Assembly: GCF_003129605.1 (NCBI RefSeq)
Contig: NZ_QBDX01000001.1
Location: forward strand, 186,001-250,000
Reading direction: 5' to 3'
DNA length: 64,000 nucleotides
Source: Hyphobacterium indicum
Lineage (GTDB): Bacteria > Pseudomonadota > Alphaproteobacteria > Caulobacterales > Maricaulaceae
Position 1 is the first letter of the stretch. Each line of letters begins with the position of its first letter. Shown here piece after piece: positions 26,197 through 34,826 of the stretch. Position numbers and translations under genes: made by a program. The notes below the pieces were generated by a model. The model had not been told where the DNA came from and did no database searches. It worked only from the letters and a program-made list of their open reading frames with translations.

Positions 26197-26255
26197 GTCC
26201 GGTCCAGGGCAAGGGCCGGACGCAATACTTGTCGCTTCTGAAGGAGGATAAGACT
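26197..26255 (+). promoter_or_regulatory. ROSE-type RNA thermometer in the hsp20 leader
   Basis: TCGCT at 26232-26236 precedes the ribosome site AAGGAGGA (26241-26248). UC-G-CUUC can pair with GGAG-GA, leaving one bulged G and the loop UGAA. A UYGCU strand with a bulged G opposite the Shine-Dalgarno is the defining mark of ROSE elements, which open on heating. A second hairpin with nine pairs lies just upstream (26197-26221, arms GTCCGGTCC and GGGCCGGAC), as expected for the multi-hairpin ROSE layout. Confidence 0.72.
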
Positions 26256-26732
26256 ATGAGAAGCCTTGATTACACACCGCTCTACCGTTCGATCGTCGGT
26301 TTTGACCGTCTGGCGAACATGATCGATTCAGCCTCGAAAGCTGATCCGTCAGCCGGGTTCCCGCCCTATAATATCGAACAGCTTGGCGAGAATGATTACC
26401 GTATCGAACTGGCCGTTGCCGGCTTCGGCGAAGACGAGCTGACCGTTGAGGTCCAGGAAAACGTGCTAACGGTTTCCGGACGCAAGGAGGCCCGGTCAGA
26501 GGAAGATGGTCCGAATTACCTCTATCGCGGCATTGCCGAGCGCGCCTTCGAGCGCCGCTTCCATCTTGCGGACCATGTCGTCGTCGACAACGCGGAGCTG
26601 AAGAATGGCCTGCTGGCCGTAACGCTCCGCCGTGAGATCCCGGAAAGCGCAAAGCCGCGCCGGATTTCCATCGGCAACACATCCGCGAAAGGCCGGAAGG
26701 TCATTGAAGGTGGCAAGTCGAAAGCTGCCTAG
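26256..26732 (+). CDS. Small heat-shock protein Hsp20 (IbpA type)
   Basis: 158 residues. The N-terminal part (SIVGFDRLANMI) and the alpha-crystallin core (PPYNIEQLGENDYRIELAVA, ending in GLLAVTLRREIPE) match class A small heat-shock proteins of alphaproteobacteria. These proteins bind unfolding proteins and hold them for refolding, without using ATP. ATG 26256 sits 7 bases after a strong AAGGAGGA. The frame is open 29 codons further upstream, but that part is the leader RNA. Temperature control by the leader fits the family. A terminator follows. Confidence 0.95.
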   Translation: MRSLDYTPLYRSIVGFDRLANMIDSASKADPSAGFPPYNIEQLGENDYRIELAVAGFGEDELTVEVQENVLTVSGRKEARSEEDGPNYLYRGIAERAFERRFHLADHVVVDNAELKNGLLAVTLRREIPESAKPRRISIGNTSAKGRKVIEGGKSKAA

Positions 26733-26760
26733 ACCCTGACACAGCAACGTACACAGCGAG

Positions 26761-26796
26761 AGCGCGCGCCTTATTCCCTTCAGGCGCGCGCTTTTT
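26761..26796 (+). terminator. Intrinsic terminator after hsp20
   Basis: An 11-bp perfect stem AGCGCGCGCCT / AGGCGCGCGCT with a 10-base loop is followed by five T residues. It lies between hsp20 and the convergent pentapeptide gene. Confidence 0.93.
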
Positions 26797-26800
26797 GTTG

Positions 26801-28099
26801 TCAGGCGGCATCCAGATCAACCACGCCATCCGCTGCATCAATGTCGGTCAGAAAGGATTCGCTGACTCGCGCGCCGGTAAAACAGGAGCCGGAGAAATGG
26901 GCATGGCGCACATCGGCACCGTAAAGCGTGGAATAGGAAAAATCCGCGCCCGTCGCCTTGATGCGCCGGAGATCGGCACCGGATAGGTCGGAATAGCGCA
27001 CCTTGGCTGCCGCCAGTGAGGCGGGCAGAATGCGGTCCTCCTCCAGCAATAAGGGCCCCAGCTTGCAGTCGCGCAGATCAGCATTATTCAGCTTCGCGCC
27101 AGTCAGATCCGCACCGCGCAAATCCGCCCCCCGCAGGCAGGTCATCCGCAAGTCAGCGCGTTCCAGCCGCGCCCCCTGTAATTGCGCTCCCTCGAGATCC
27201 AGGCCGTACAGCGTCGCACCGCGCGCATGGAAGGCGGTCAGCGTTTTGCCAGCCAGTGACACCAGCGGGCGCAGATCGGTATCATCAAAGGAAGAGGGCT
27301 GCCCTTCTTTCCCGTTGGTCGCGCACCAGCGGATATGATCCTCGATCATGTCTTCGACCGGGCGGTCGAGCTCCCGCATATTCCGGCCCACGGGCTCGTC
27401 CGTCAGGGCACCGGTGCGATCACAATTATCCAGCCGTGCCATCGTCATCGTCGTGCCGATCAGGACGGCATCGGTCATATCCGCATCGGTAAGATCGGCC
27501 CCGGACAGGTCCGCGCCTTCAAGATTGGCGCCCGAAAACACGGTTGATCGCAGATTGGCGCGCACCAGCCGCGTACCCAGAAGGACAGCATCCGTGAAAT
27601 CCGCCCGCTGTGCCGACGAACCGGACATTTTCGAGCGCGAGAGATTGGCGCCCTGGAAATTCGCCATCGTCATCTCGCCGGGCCGGGATTTGTGCTTGAG
27701 TACGGAAAGACCCCGCTCGCGGTCCATCTGCGCGATTGTGCCTTCGCGCAGATCGCACTCGGACAGGTCCGCGCCCTGCAGATTCGCCCCCCGCAGGGCG
27801 GCCCCGCGCATGTCCGCGCGCCGCAGCGATGCGCCTTGCAGATTGGCCCGCCGCATATCGCACCCGTAGAGACTGCTGGAATTGAGCACCGCGCCGGACA
27901 GATCCGCCCCGACCAGTGTCGAGCCCGTAAAATCGGCATCGGAGAGGTCGCGGTTGGACAGGATCAGCCCGTCGAGCACGCAATAGGTAAAGGAGGCGCG
28001 CGCCCCGCCGGGCTTGCCGCTCCACAACAGCTCATGACGGCGGCAGATCTCATCAACCTGCGCCTGATTGAGCGTACGGTATTGAACGCGATCCGGCAT
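26801..28099 (-). CDS. Pentapeptide-repeat protein with two repeat blocks
   Basis: 432 residues. Two blocks of A(D/N)LXX pentapeptides (about 44-225 and 280-415) should each form a right-handed quadrilateral beta-helix. Before each block lies a related short motif: CRRHELLWSGKPGGARAS (19-36) and MIEDHIRWCATNGKEGQPSS (251-270). The gene therefore looks like an internal duplication. No signal peptide or membrane segment is present, so it is probably cytoplasmic. Function is not known. DNA-gyrase protection is known for some pentapeptide proteins but nothing here supports it specifically. Confidence 0.88.
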   Translation of the reverse strand: MPDRVQYRTLNQAQVDEICRRHELLWSGKPGGARASFTYCVLDGLILSNRDLSDADFTGSTLVGADLSGAVLNSSSLYGCDMRRANLQGASLRRADMRGAALRGANLQGADLSECDLREGTIAQMDRERGLSVLKHKSRPGEMTMANFQGANLSRSKMSGSSAQRADFTDAVLLGTRLVRANLRSTVFSGANLEGADLSGADLTDADMTDAVLIGTTMTMARLDNCDRTGALTDEPVGRNMRELDRPVEDMIEDHIRWCATNGKEGQPSSFDDTDLRPLVSLAGKTLTAFHARGATLYGLDLEGAQLQGARLERADLRMTCLRGADLRGADLTGAKLNNADLRDCKLGPLLLEEDRILPASLAAAKVRYSDLSGADLRRIKATGADFSYSTLYGADVRHAHFSGSCFTGARVSESFLTDIDAADGVVDLDAA

Positions 28100-28147
28100 G
28101 AGCGGCTCTAATTCCCTGAGACGAAGGAAAATTATCCCGAAATTGGG

Positions 28148-28801
28148 TTAACGCAGGGTGTTTAACCCCGGCACTGTCACATCGACGAGACGCGCCGCAT
28201 GGGCCGCTTCTGCGGCCGGCGAGCCGGGAACAAGCCGTAGCCGGGTGATTCCGGTATCCCCGAGGGCACGAAGCGCTGCAAGAACATCCGGATAATCGAA
28301 ATCCTTGAGGCTCAAATCATAGCTGACGGGATTGGTATCAATCGCAACAAGCGGCCAGCCCCGCCGGATCCGGTGAAAGAAACCGGCATGCAAGGCTTCC
28401 GCCTCTGCCCTGCGCAGACCTGTGTCCACGATAATGCCTGCGGCTTTGAGCCTGTCCGCCCCCTGACCGGCGGTGCGCGGGTCCGGGTCGGCACAGGCGA
28501 TCACGGCACGGGCGATGCCCGCTTTGATCAGCGCGTCTGCGCAGGGCGGAGTCTGGCCGGTATGAGCGCAGGGTTCCAGCGTGACATAGGCTGTCGCCCC
28601 GCCGGCTTCCTGACCTGCCATGTCGAGCGCCAGCCGCTCGGCATGGGGCCGCCCGCCGGGCGCGGTCACACCGGCACCGATGATTGCGCCATTCTTGAAG
28701 AGGACGCAGCCGACGCTGGGATTGGGCGCGGTCGTGCCGAGCCCCGATCGCGCCAGGGCCAGCGCTGTATCCATCATGCGAAGGTCGGTCAGCCGACTCA
28801 A
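28148..28801 (-). CDS. ribD: RibD-like pyrimidine deaminase with a remnant reductase domain
   Basis: 217 residues, against about 360 for usual RibD. Residues 1-145 are a complete deaminase domain: zinc ligands in PHAER (His53, Glu55), EPCAH (Cys78) and PPCADAL (Cys87), plus TAPNPSVGCVLF. After the linker RRGWPLVAIDTNP, only a short tail like the end of the RibD reductase is left (GITRLRLVPGSP, ARLVDVTVPG). Roughly 100 or more residues with the NADPH site are missing. It should still deaminate the riboflavin precursor, but the reduction step would need another enzyme. TTG start overlaps the gpmA stop (TTGA). ATG at 28777 is the alternative. Confidence 0.8.
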   Translation of the reverse strand: MSRLTDLRMMDTALALARSGLGTTAPNPSVGCVLFKNGAIIGAGVTAPGGRPHAERLALDMAGQEAGGATAYVTLEPCAHTGQTPPCADALIKAGIARAVIACADPDPRTAGQGADRLKAAGIIVDTGLRRAEAEALHAGFFHRIRRGWPLVAIDTNPVSYDLSLKDFDYPDVLAALRALGDTGITRLRLVPGSPAAEAAHAARLVDVTVPGLNTLR

Positions 28802-29523
28802 GGAATATCGGGCAGCGGCTGGGCCCGCTCAGTATCGAGATAGCGGGCGGTCACCGGCAATTTGCCTTCTCCGTCCATACCGATCTCCAGCGGATTGCCG
28901 GTCGGAATCTCGATGCGGACGATTTCATCGCCGGTCAGCTGGAAGAGCAGCTTCACTATGGCACGAAGTGAATTGCCATGGGCCACGACCAGCACGTCCT
29001 CGCCGGCCTCCAGCAAGGGCGCAATCGTGCTGTCCCAATAGGGCTGCACGCGATCCAGCGTGACCTTGAGGGACTCCGTTGCCGGCAATTGATCGGAGGG
29101 CAGGTCCGTATAGCGTGGATCATGCGAGGGGTGGCGCTCGTCGGTGATATCCAGCGGCGGCGGCGGTGTATCAAAACTGCGGCGCCAGATCTGGACCTGG
29201 GCATCGCCATGACGCTCGCGGGTTTCATCCTTGTTGAGCCCGGTCAGCGCCCCATAATGCCGCTCGTTCAGCCGCCAGGACTTCTCCACCGGAATCCAGA
29301 CACGGTCCATTTCTTCCAGGGTCAGCCAGAGCGTGCGGATGGCACGCGTCAGGACCGAGGTGAAGGCCCGTTTCGGGGCAAACCCGGTCTCTGCCAGCAG
29401 CGTGCCAGCCTTCCGGGCCTGGGCTTCGCCTTCTGCGGTCAGCTTCACATCCACCCAGCCGGTGAAGCGGTTTTGCAAATTCCATTCGCTCTGCCCGTGA
29501 CGGATCAATACCAGCTTTGCCAT
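28798..29523 (-). CDS. gpmA: 2,3-bisphosphoglycerate-dependent phosphoglycerate mutase
   Basis: 241 residues. The phosphohistidine motif LIRHGQSEWNLQNRFTGW is at the start, and the second catalytic His is in VVAHGNSLRAIVK. RERHGDAQVQIWRRSFDTPP is typical of dPGM. The enzyme interconverts 3- and 2-phosphoglycerate in glycolysis and gluconeogenesis. The start is the ATG that gives MAKLVLIRHG. The frame is open 23 codons further upstream without family similarity. The next gene (ribD-like) begins within its stop codon. Confidence 0.95.
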   Translation of the reverse strand: MAKLVLIRHGQSEWNLQNRFTGWVDVKLTAEGEAQARKAGTLLAETGFAPKRAFTSVLTRAIRTLWLTLEEMDRVWIPVEKSWRLNERHYGALTGLNKDETRERHGDAQVQIWRRSFDTPPPPLDITDERHPSHDPRYTDLPSDQLPATESLKVTLDRVQPYWDSTIAPLLEAGEDVLVVAHGNSLRAIVKLLFQLTGDEIVRIEIPTGNPLEIGMDGEGKLPVTARYLDTERAQPLPDIP

Positions 29524-29653
29524 ATACACTCCCGAGGCTGTCCTGCTCCGGATAGCGCGGGGGCGGAGGCGGAGCAAGCCAAAGGGCAGCAAACGCCCTT
29601 TCCGCCAAGCGCGCCCTTCTGCTATGCCGGGACAGGATCAAGGCAGATGGCAG

Positions 29654-30619
29654 ATGACACAGATAAATTCGCTGGAAGTGGCCCGCCGTGTAATCCGTCT
29701 GGAACAGGACGGTCTGGGGCAATTGGCTGACAGTCTCGATGACGGCTTCAATGCGATCGTCGAGCGCCTGAAGAATATCAAGGGCCGGATCATCTGCGCC
29801 GGCATAGGCAAATCCGGGCATGTGGCGCGCAAGATCGCGGCGACCCTGGCGTCGACGGGCGCACCTGCGCAATTCGTTCACCCGACAGAGGCCAGCCATG
29901 GCGATCTCGGCATGATCACGCCGGATGATGCCGTGCTCGCCCTGTCAAAATCCGGCGAGACGCGGGAGCTGGGCGATCTGATGGCCTATTGCCGCCGCTT
30001 CGGAACGCCGCTCATCGGCATGACCTGCGGGGCAGAGTCGGGCCTGGCCAGGGCCAGCGATTATCTCCTGCTCGTGCCCGATGCCCCGGAGGCCTGTGCG
30101 GAGACCCGGGCGCCGACCACCTCCACAACGCTGATGCTCGCTTTAGGGGATGCGCTGGCCGTCGCGCTTCTGGAAGCCCGCGGATTCACCGCCCAGGATT
30201 TCAAGATGTATCACCCCGGTGGCGCGCTGGGCGCCGCGCTCGCGACCGTTGGAGATCTGATGCATTCCGGCGACGCCATTCCGTTGATCGGGCTCGAGGC
30301 GCGCATGGGCGAGGCCCTGATCGAAATCAGCGCGAAAGGGCTGGGATGTGTCGGTGTGATTGACGCCCAGGGATGTCTGATCGGCATGGTGACGGATGGC
30401 GATCTGCGCCGCCATATGGGCCCGGACCTTCTGGACCAGCCCGTTGCCGAAGTCATGACGCGTGGCCCGAAAACCGTTCAGCCCGGGACGCTCGCTGCCG
30501 ATGCGCTGCGGATCATGACCGCGGGTCCGGTCAAGATCACTCAGCTTTTCGCGGTCGAGGACAAAAAGCCGGCCGGGCTGCTTCACATTCACGACCTCTT
30601 GCGGGCCGGTGTTAAATAG
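29654..30619 (+). CDS. kdsD: Arabinose-5-phosphate isomerase, KpsF/GutQ/KdsD family
   Basis: 321 residues. Residues about 30-170 are a SIS sugar-isomerase domain (ICAGIGKSGHVARKIAATLA, ALSKSGETRELGDL), and about 200-320 hold two CBS domains. The enzyme turns ribulose-5-phosphate into arabinose-5-phosphate, the first step towards Kdo of the LPS inner core. It opens the polysaccharide region, next to ugd. The ATG at 29654 gives the family N-terminus (MTQINSLEVARRV). An in-frame start ten codons earlier is less likely. Confidence 0.93.
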   Translation: MTQINSLEVARRVIRLEQDGLGQLADSLDDGFNAIVERLKNIKGRIICAGIGKSGHVARKIAATLASTGAPAQFVHPTEASHGDLGMITPDDAVLALSKSGETRELGDLMAYCRRFGTPLIGMTCGAESGLARASDYLLLVPDAPEACAETRAPTTSTTLMLALGDALAVALLEARGFTAQDFKMYHPGGALGAALATVGDLMHSGDAIPLIGLEARMGEALIEISAKGLGCVGVIDAQGCLIGMVTDGDLRRHMGPDLLDQPVAEVMTRGPKTVQPGTLAADALRIMTAGPVKITQLFAVEDKKPAGLLHIHDLLRAGVK

Positions 30620-30690
30620 GCCTTGCGCATTGACCGCGCTGCCCCCTTATCGGTAGACGGTCAGCAACACGGAACAAGAAGGAAATCCCC

Positions 30691-31992
30691 ATGCGCATAG
30701 CCATGATCGGGACCGGATATGTGGGACTGGTTTCCGGCGCCTGTTTCGCCGATTTCGGTCACCACGTCACCTGCATCGACAAGGATCAGGAGAAGGTGGA
30801 CATGCTGCGCTCGGGCGGCATTCCCATTTACGAGCCCGGCCTCGATCAACTGGTCCAGCGCAATGTGCGCGAGGAGCGTCTGGGTTTTGATACCGACCTG
30901 ACGCGCGCGGTGAAGGAAGCGGATGCCGTTTTTATCGCCGTGGGCACACCGTCGCGGCGCGGTGACGGCTTTGCCGATCTGTCCTATGTCCATGCTGCGG
31001 CAAAGGAAATTGCCAGCGTGATGGAGGGCTATACGGTCGTCGTTACCAAGTCGACCGTGCCGGTCGGCACCGGCGACGAAGTCGAGAAAATCATCCGCGA
31101 AACCCGTCCGGATGGCGATTTTGCCGTGGTCTCCAATCCGGAATTCCTGCGTGAAGGGGCCGCGATCGATGATTTCAAACGCCCGGACCGGGTGGTGGTT
31201 GGCACGGATGATGCGCGCGCCCGCGAGGTGATGAGCGAAGTCTATCGCCCGCTCTATCTCAACGAGACGCCCATCCTGTTTACCAGCCGCCGGACATCCG
31301 AGCTGATCAAATACGCTGCCAACGCCTTTCTGGCCATGAAGATCACCTTCATCAACGAAATGGCCGATCTGTGCGAAGGCGTGGGGGCCAATGTCCAGGA
31401 AGTCGCCCGTGGCGTCGGTCTCGACAACCGGATCGGCAGCAAATTCCTTCATGCCGGACCGGGTTATGGCGGTTCCTGCTTTCCCAAGGACACGCTGGCC
31501 CTGACCCGCACCGCCCAGGAAGCCGGCACGCCCTTGCGCCTGATCGAGACAACCGTGGAGGTCAATGACCGCCGCAAGCACGACATGGCCAAGAAAATCA
31601 TCAGGGCCATGGGCGGTGATGTCAGCGGCAAGACGATTTCGGTTCTGGGCCTGACCTTCAAACCGGGGACGGATGATATGCGCGAAGCGCCGTCGCTGGA
31701 CATCATCCCGGCCTTGCAGGATGCGGGCGCGAAAGTCCGCGCCTATGATCCGGCAGGTATCGTGGAGGCTGAAAAACTGCTGAAGGATGTGGAGTTCACC
31801 TCCGGCCCCTATCTTTGCGCCGAAGGCGCTGATGCGCTGGTCATCATCACCGAGTGGAATGAATTCCGCGCCCTCGACACCAATCGTTTGAAAGAGATCA
31901 TGGCCGGCGATGTCGTGGTGGATCTGCGCAATATCTACAGCCCCGATGACATGAAAAATCGCGGCTTTACCTATGTCAGTGTCGGCCGCTAG
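30691..31992 (+). CDS. ugd: UDP-glucose 6-dehydrogenase
   Basis: 433 residues. The NAD-binding motif MIGTGYVGLVSGACFADFGH starts the protein. TKSTVPVGTG, NPEFLREGAAI and the catalytic Cys segment GPGYGGSCFPKDTLAL follow, with the C-terminal UDP-binding domain at GLTFKPGTDDMREAPS. The enzyme makes UDP-glucuronate from UDP-glucose in two NAD-dependent oxidations. With galU and the mutase genes nearby, the route from glucose-phosphate to UDP-GlcA is nearly complete in this window. AAGGAAA precedes the start. Confidence 0.96.
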   Translation: MRIAMIGTGYVGLVSGACFADFGHHVTCIDKDQEKVDMLRSGGIPIYEPGLDQLVQRNVREERLGFDTDLTRAVKEADAVFIAVGTPSRRGDGFADLSYVHAAAKEIASVMEGYTVVVTKSTVPVGTGDEVEKIIRETRPDGDFAVVSNPEFLREGAAIDDFKRPDRVVVGTDDARAREVMSEVYRPLYLNETPILFTSRRTSELIKYAANAFLAMKITFINEMADLCEGVGANVQEVARGVGLDNRIGSKFLHAGPGYGGSCFPKDTLALTRTAQEAGTPLRLIETTVEVNDRRKHDMAKKIIRAMGGDVSGKTISVLGLTFKPGTDDMREAPSLDIIPALQDAGAKVRAYDPAGIVEAEKLLKDVEFTSGPYLCAEGADALVIITEWNEFRALDTNRLKEIMAGDVVVDLRNIYSPDDMKNRGFTYVSVGR

Positions 31993-32016
31993 GCCAACCT
32001 CCGGAGGAGTGTCAGT

Positions 32017-33525
32017 ATGAGCCAGCCCCCGCGCGCCGATCTCGTGCCCAATAGTTGGGATTTTGAAACCTCGGCCCAGATCAAGCCGACCGGTTTCCGC
32101 GAATATGATGCGCGCTGGTGGTTCGGCCATCCCGGCTCGGACAAGACGCCCGAGATCAACCTCTATGGCATTCAGGCGCTTGGCCTGGGCCTCGGTACGC
32201 TGATCCACGAGCTCGGCGTTGCGCCGGAAATCGTCACCGGTCATGATTTCCGCGGCTATTCGCTGGGCGTGAAACAGGCGCTCATGGTCGGCCTGATGTC
32301 AGCCGGTATCAAGGTTCATGACATCGGACTGGCCCTGTCGCCCACGGCCTATTTTTCGCAGTTCGACCTGGACATCGATTGCGTGGCAATGGTCACCGCC
32401 AGCCATAATTCCAATGGCTGGACCGGCGTGAAAATGGGCGTTGAAAAAGCCCTGACCTTTGGCCCGGACGAGATGGCCCGCCTGAAGGAGATCGTGCTGA
32501 AAGGTGAGGGCGTCACCCGTCCCGGTGGCGGCTATGTCCGCGAAGAGGGCGTGGCGCAGCGCTATCTCGCCGACCTTTCAGACGGCGTGAATATCACCCG
32601 CCCGTTGAAAGTCGTGGCCGCCTGCGGCAATGGCACGGCCGGCGCATTCGCGCCCAAAGCCCTGGCCGCCATGGGGGTTGAGGTCATCCCGCTGGATTGC
32701 GAACTGGATCACACCTTTCCGCGCTACAATCCCAATCCGGAAGACATGAAGATGCTGCATGCACTGCGTGATGCCGTGCTCGAGCATAAGGCAGATGTCG
32801 GCCTCGCCTTCGATGGCGATGGCGACCGTTGCGGCGTCGTTGACAATGAGGGCGAGGAAATCTTCGCCGACAAGGTCGGCCTGATGCTGGCCCGCGATCT
32901 GTCGGCGCGGCACGCCAATGCGAAATTCGTGGTCGATGTAAAATCGACAGGCCTGTTCCTCACCGACCCGGTCCTGAAGGAAAACAACGCCACCACCGAA
33001 TACTGGAAAACCGGCCACTCCTATATCAAGCGCTATTCGAAGCAGACCGGCGCCCTGGTCGGCTTTGAAAAGTCCGGCCACTTCTTCTTCCAGCCGCCAC
33101 TGGGACGCGGTTATGACGATGGCATCGTCGCCGCCCGCGCCGTCCTCGACATGCTGGATCGCAATCCCGGCCAGACCATGGCGGACATGCGCCGCGCCTT
33201 GCCGGTGAGCTTTTCCTCACCCACCATGTCGCCCGCCTGCACGGACGAGGAGAAATACGCGATCGTCGATCAGATCGCGGAAGCCTATAAGGCCCGCAGC
33301 GAAATCCTCGGACGCAAGGTGCGCGACGTGCTGACGGTCAATGGCGTCCGCTTCACGCTGGAAGATGGGGCCTGGGGGCTGGTGCGCGCCTCATCCAACA
33401 CGCCCAACCTGGTGATTGTGGTCGAAAGCCCGAATTCCGCCGAAGACATGAAGGCCATCTTCCGGGACATTCAGACCGAACTCGCCAAACACCCGGAAAT
33501 CGGAGCCTTCGATCAGGAACTCTGA
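32017..33525 (+). CDS. Phosphomannomutase/phosphoglucomutase
   Basis: 502 residues in the alpha-D-phosphohexomutase family. The phosphoserine loop is MVTASHNSNGWTGVKMG, the metal loop is DGDGDRCGVVD and the sugar-binding loop is FEKSGHFFF. Similar enzymes (ManB/AlgC) interconvert the 1- and 6-phosphates of mannose and glucose, feeding GDP-mannose or UDP-glucose synthesis. A strong GGAGGAG lies before the start. It is 24 bases from ugd and probably in the same operon. The last 13 bases overlap the convergent glycosyltransferase gene. Confidence 0.93.
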   Translation: MSQPPRADLVPNSWDFETSAQIKPTGFREYDARWWFGHPGSDKTPEINLYGIQALGLGLGTLIHELGVAPEIVTGHDFRGYSLGVKQALMVGLMSAGIKVHDIGLALSPTAYFSQFDLDIDCVAMVTASHNSNGWTGVKMGVEKALTFGPDEMARLKEIVLKGEGVTRPGGGYVREEGVAQRYLADLSDGVNITRPLKVVAACGNGTAGAFAPKALAAMGVEVIPLDCELDHTFPRYNPNPEDMKMLHALRDAVLEHKADVGLAFDGDGDRCGVVDNEGEEIFADKVGLMLARDLSARHANAKFVVDVKSTGLFLTDPVLKENNATTEYWKTGHSYIKRYSKQTGALVGFEKSGHFFFQPPLGRGYDDGIVAARAVLDMLDRNPGQTMADMRRALPVSFSSPTMSPACTDEEKYAIVDQIAEAYKARSEILGRKVRDVLTVNGVRFTLEDGAWGLVRASSNTPNLVIVVESPNSAEDMKAIFRDIQTELAKHPEIGAFDQEL

Positions 33526-34751
33526 GACGATAGCAGGGCAATCAGTTTCGCTTTCTCGTCTTGCCAGGACAGGGTCTTGGCGGTCCGCTGGCATGCGGAT
33601 TTCATGGCGGACAGATCAGGGCCGGACAGACTCTTTATCGCCGCGGAAATACTGCCAGCCGTAATCGGTCCGGAAACCACCCGCCCGCACCCGGCATCGT
33701 CGGTATATCGCTTCAGTTCCGGCAGGTTGCTGGTCAGAAGCGGCACACCCAGCGCAATATACTCATAGAGCTTGTTGGGGCTGCAATTGTGCTGGTTGAG
33801 GCCGGCATCCTCATAGAGAATTGCGCCCATATCCGCACCAGCCACCCAAAGTGGCAAGGCATCATAATCCACCGGGTCAAGGAAGATGGCTGCGCTGTCT
33901 TGCGCCATTAGTTCAGCTTTAAGCGGTCCATCACCCAGCACGACGAGCTTCCAGTCGTCCGGAAGATGATTTGACGCATCAATAAGCTCCGGCAAATGCC
34001 GCAAGGTCCTCAAAGAGCCATGATAAAGCAGGATCTTCTCATCATCCCTGACGCCCGCCGCAGCCCGCAAGGGCGATGACAGGCGATCAAGATTGTGTGG
34101 ATCAATGGCGTTACAGATTACCGCGGGATGACTGCCGGAGATGGCCTCAGCATAGAGTTTTGCGATAGATTCGTTGATGGTCACCCATTGGTTTATGCGG
34201 GGAGCAGCGTTCTCTTCCTCGCGGGTCACCCATGCCCGGCGCGCGTCATCGCCCGGCGCTTCCTCGCGGTGAAATTCGTGCGCATCGAATATCAGCCGTG
34301 CGGCATCACGGTCGGCAACCGCCCGCGCCAGGCGAAGCGATTCCGGGTCAACTGCCCAGACGAGGCCATAGCGTGTCTTGCCGGTTTCAATCCGGCCGAG
34401 GAATTCGGATGTGCGGGTGATCAGCGCCAGCCGGTAGCGGCGGCCGAAAGGACTTGCGAGGGCGATCATCACGGCAATGAGCGACCAGAAACCGATCGTC
34501 ATGGCAACCGGAAAGAAGCGATTGAAATATCCGGCAATGATTCCCGCCATGATCAGCTGGCTTGCGAGCATCAAGAGGCCGGTGGCGCGGGGGCGCAAAT
34601 CCTTCGTCTCAGGGTCGCGGCGGGCATCGCCGCCGGAGTCCATGGCGAGTGATGTCACGACATAGCCGGCTTCTCGCAAGGCGTCGCGAATCCGGAGCAA
34701 GCGGCCATCGCGTTTGTCGAAACGCTGGGCGAGTAAAAGGGCGTGGCGCAT
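33513..34751 (-). CDS. Glycosyltransferase, GT-B fold, with two internal membrane segments
   Basis: 412 residues. The N-terminal Rossmann half has an unusual insertion of two hydrophobic segments (about residues 58-100, LMLASQLIMAGIIAGYF and GFWSLIAVMIALA). RLIFDAHEFHRE and the donor-domain part GSLRTLRHLPELI and NCSPNKLYEYIALGVPLL match group 1 (GT4-like) transferases. The DAHE and SPNKL motifs recur in the two giant glycosyltransferases further right. It is likely to act on lipid-linked glycans at the inner membrane face. The specific sugar is unknown. Divergent from the first asnB-like gene by 75 bases. Confidence 0.82.
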   Translation of the reverse strand: MRHALLLAQRFDKRDGRLLRIRDALREAGYVVTSLAMDSGGDARRDPETKDLRPRATGLLMLASQLIMAGIIAGYFNRFFPVAMTIGFWSLIAVMIALASPFGRRYRLALITRTSEFLGRIETGKTRYGLVWAVDPESLRLARAVADRDAARLIFDAHEFHREEAPGDDARRAWVTREEENAAPRINQWVTINESIAKLYAEAISGSHPAVICNAIDPHNLDRLSSPLRAAAGVRDDEKILLYHGSLRTLRHLPELIDASNHLPDDWKLVVLGDGPLKAELMAQDSAAIFLDPVDYDALPLWVAGADMGAILYEDAGLNQHNCSPNKLYEYIALGVPLLTSNLPELKRYTDDAGCGRVVSGPITAGSISAAIKSLSGPDLSAMKSACQRTAKTLSWQDEKAKLIALLSSQSS

Positions 34752-34826
34752 GGCGTTGATCCTTGCCGGTTGGCGCGGGGGCGAATAGGGGTTGTTTCCA
34801 ACTTAGGTCGTTTCGGGGCAAGACCC

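Noticed and set aside
30661-32244. Long open frame (527 codons) on the minus strand across ugd
   Set aside because: Antisense shadow of ugd, whose catalytic motifs are intact. High GC codon use leaves the opposite frame open.
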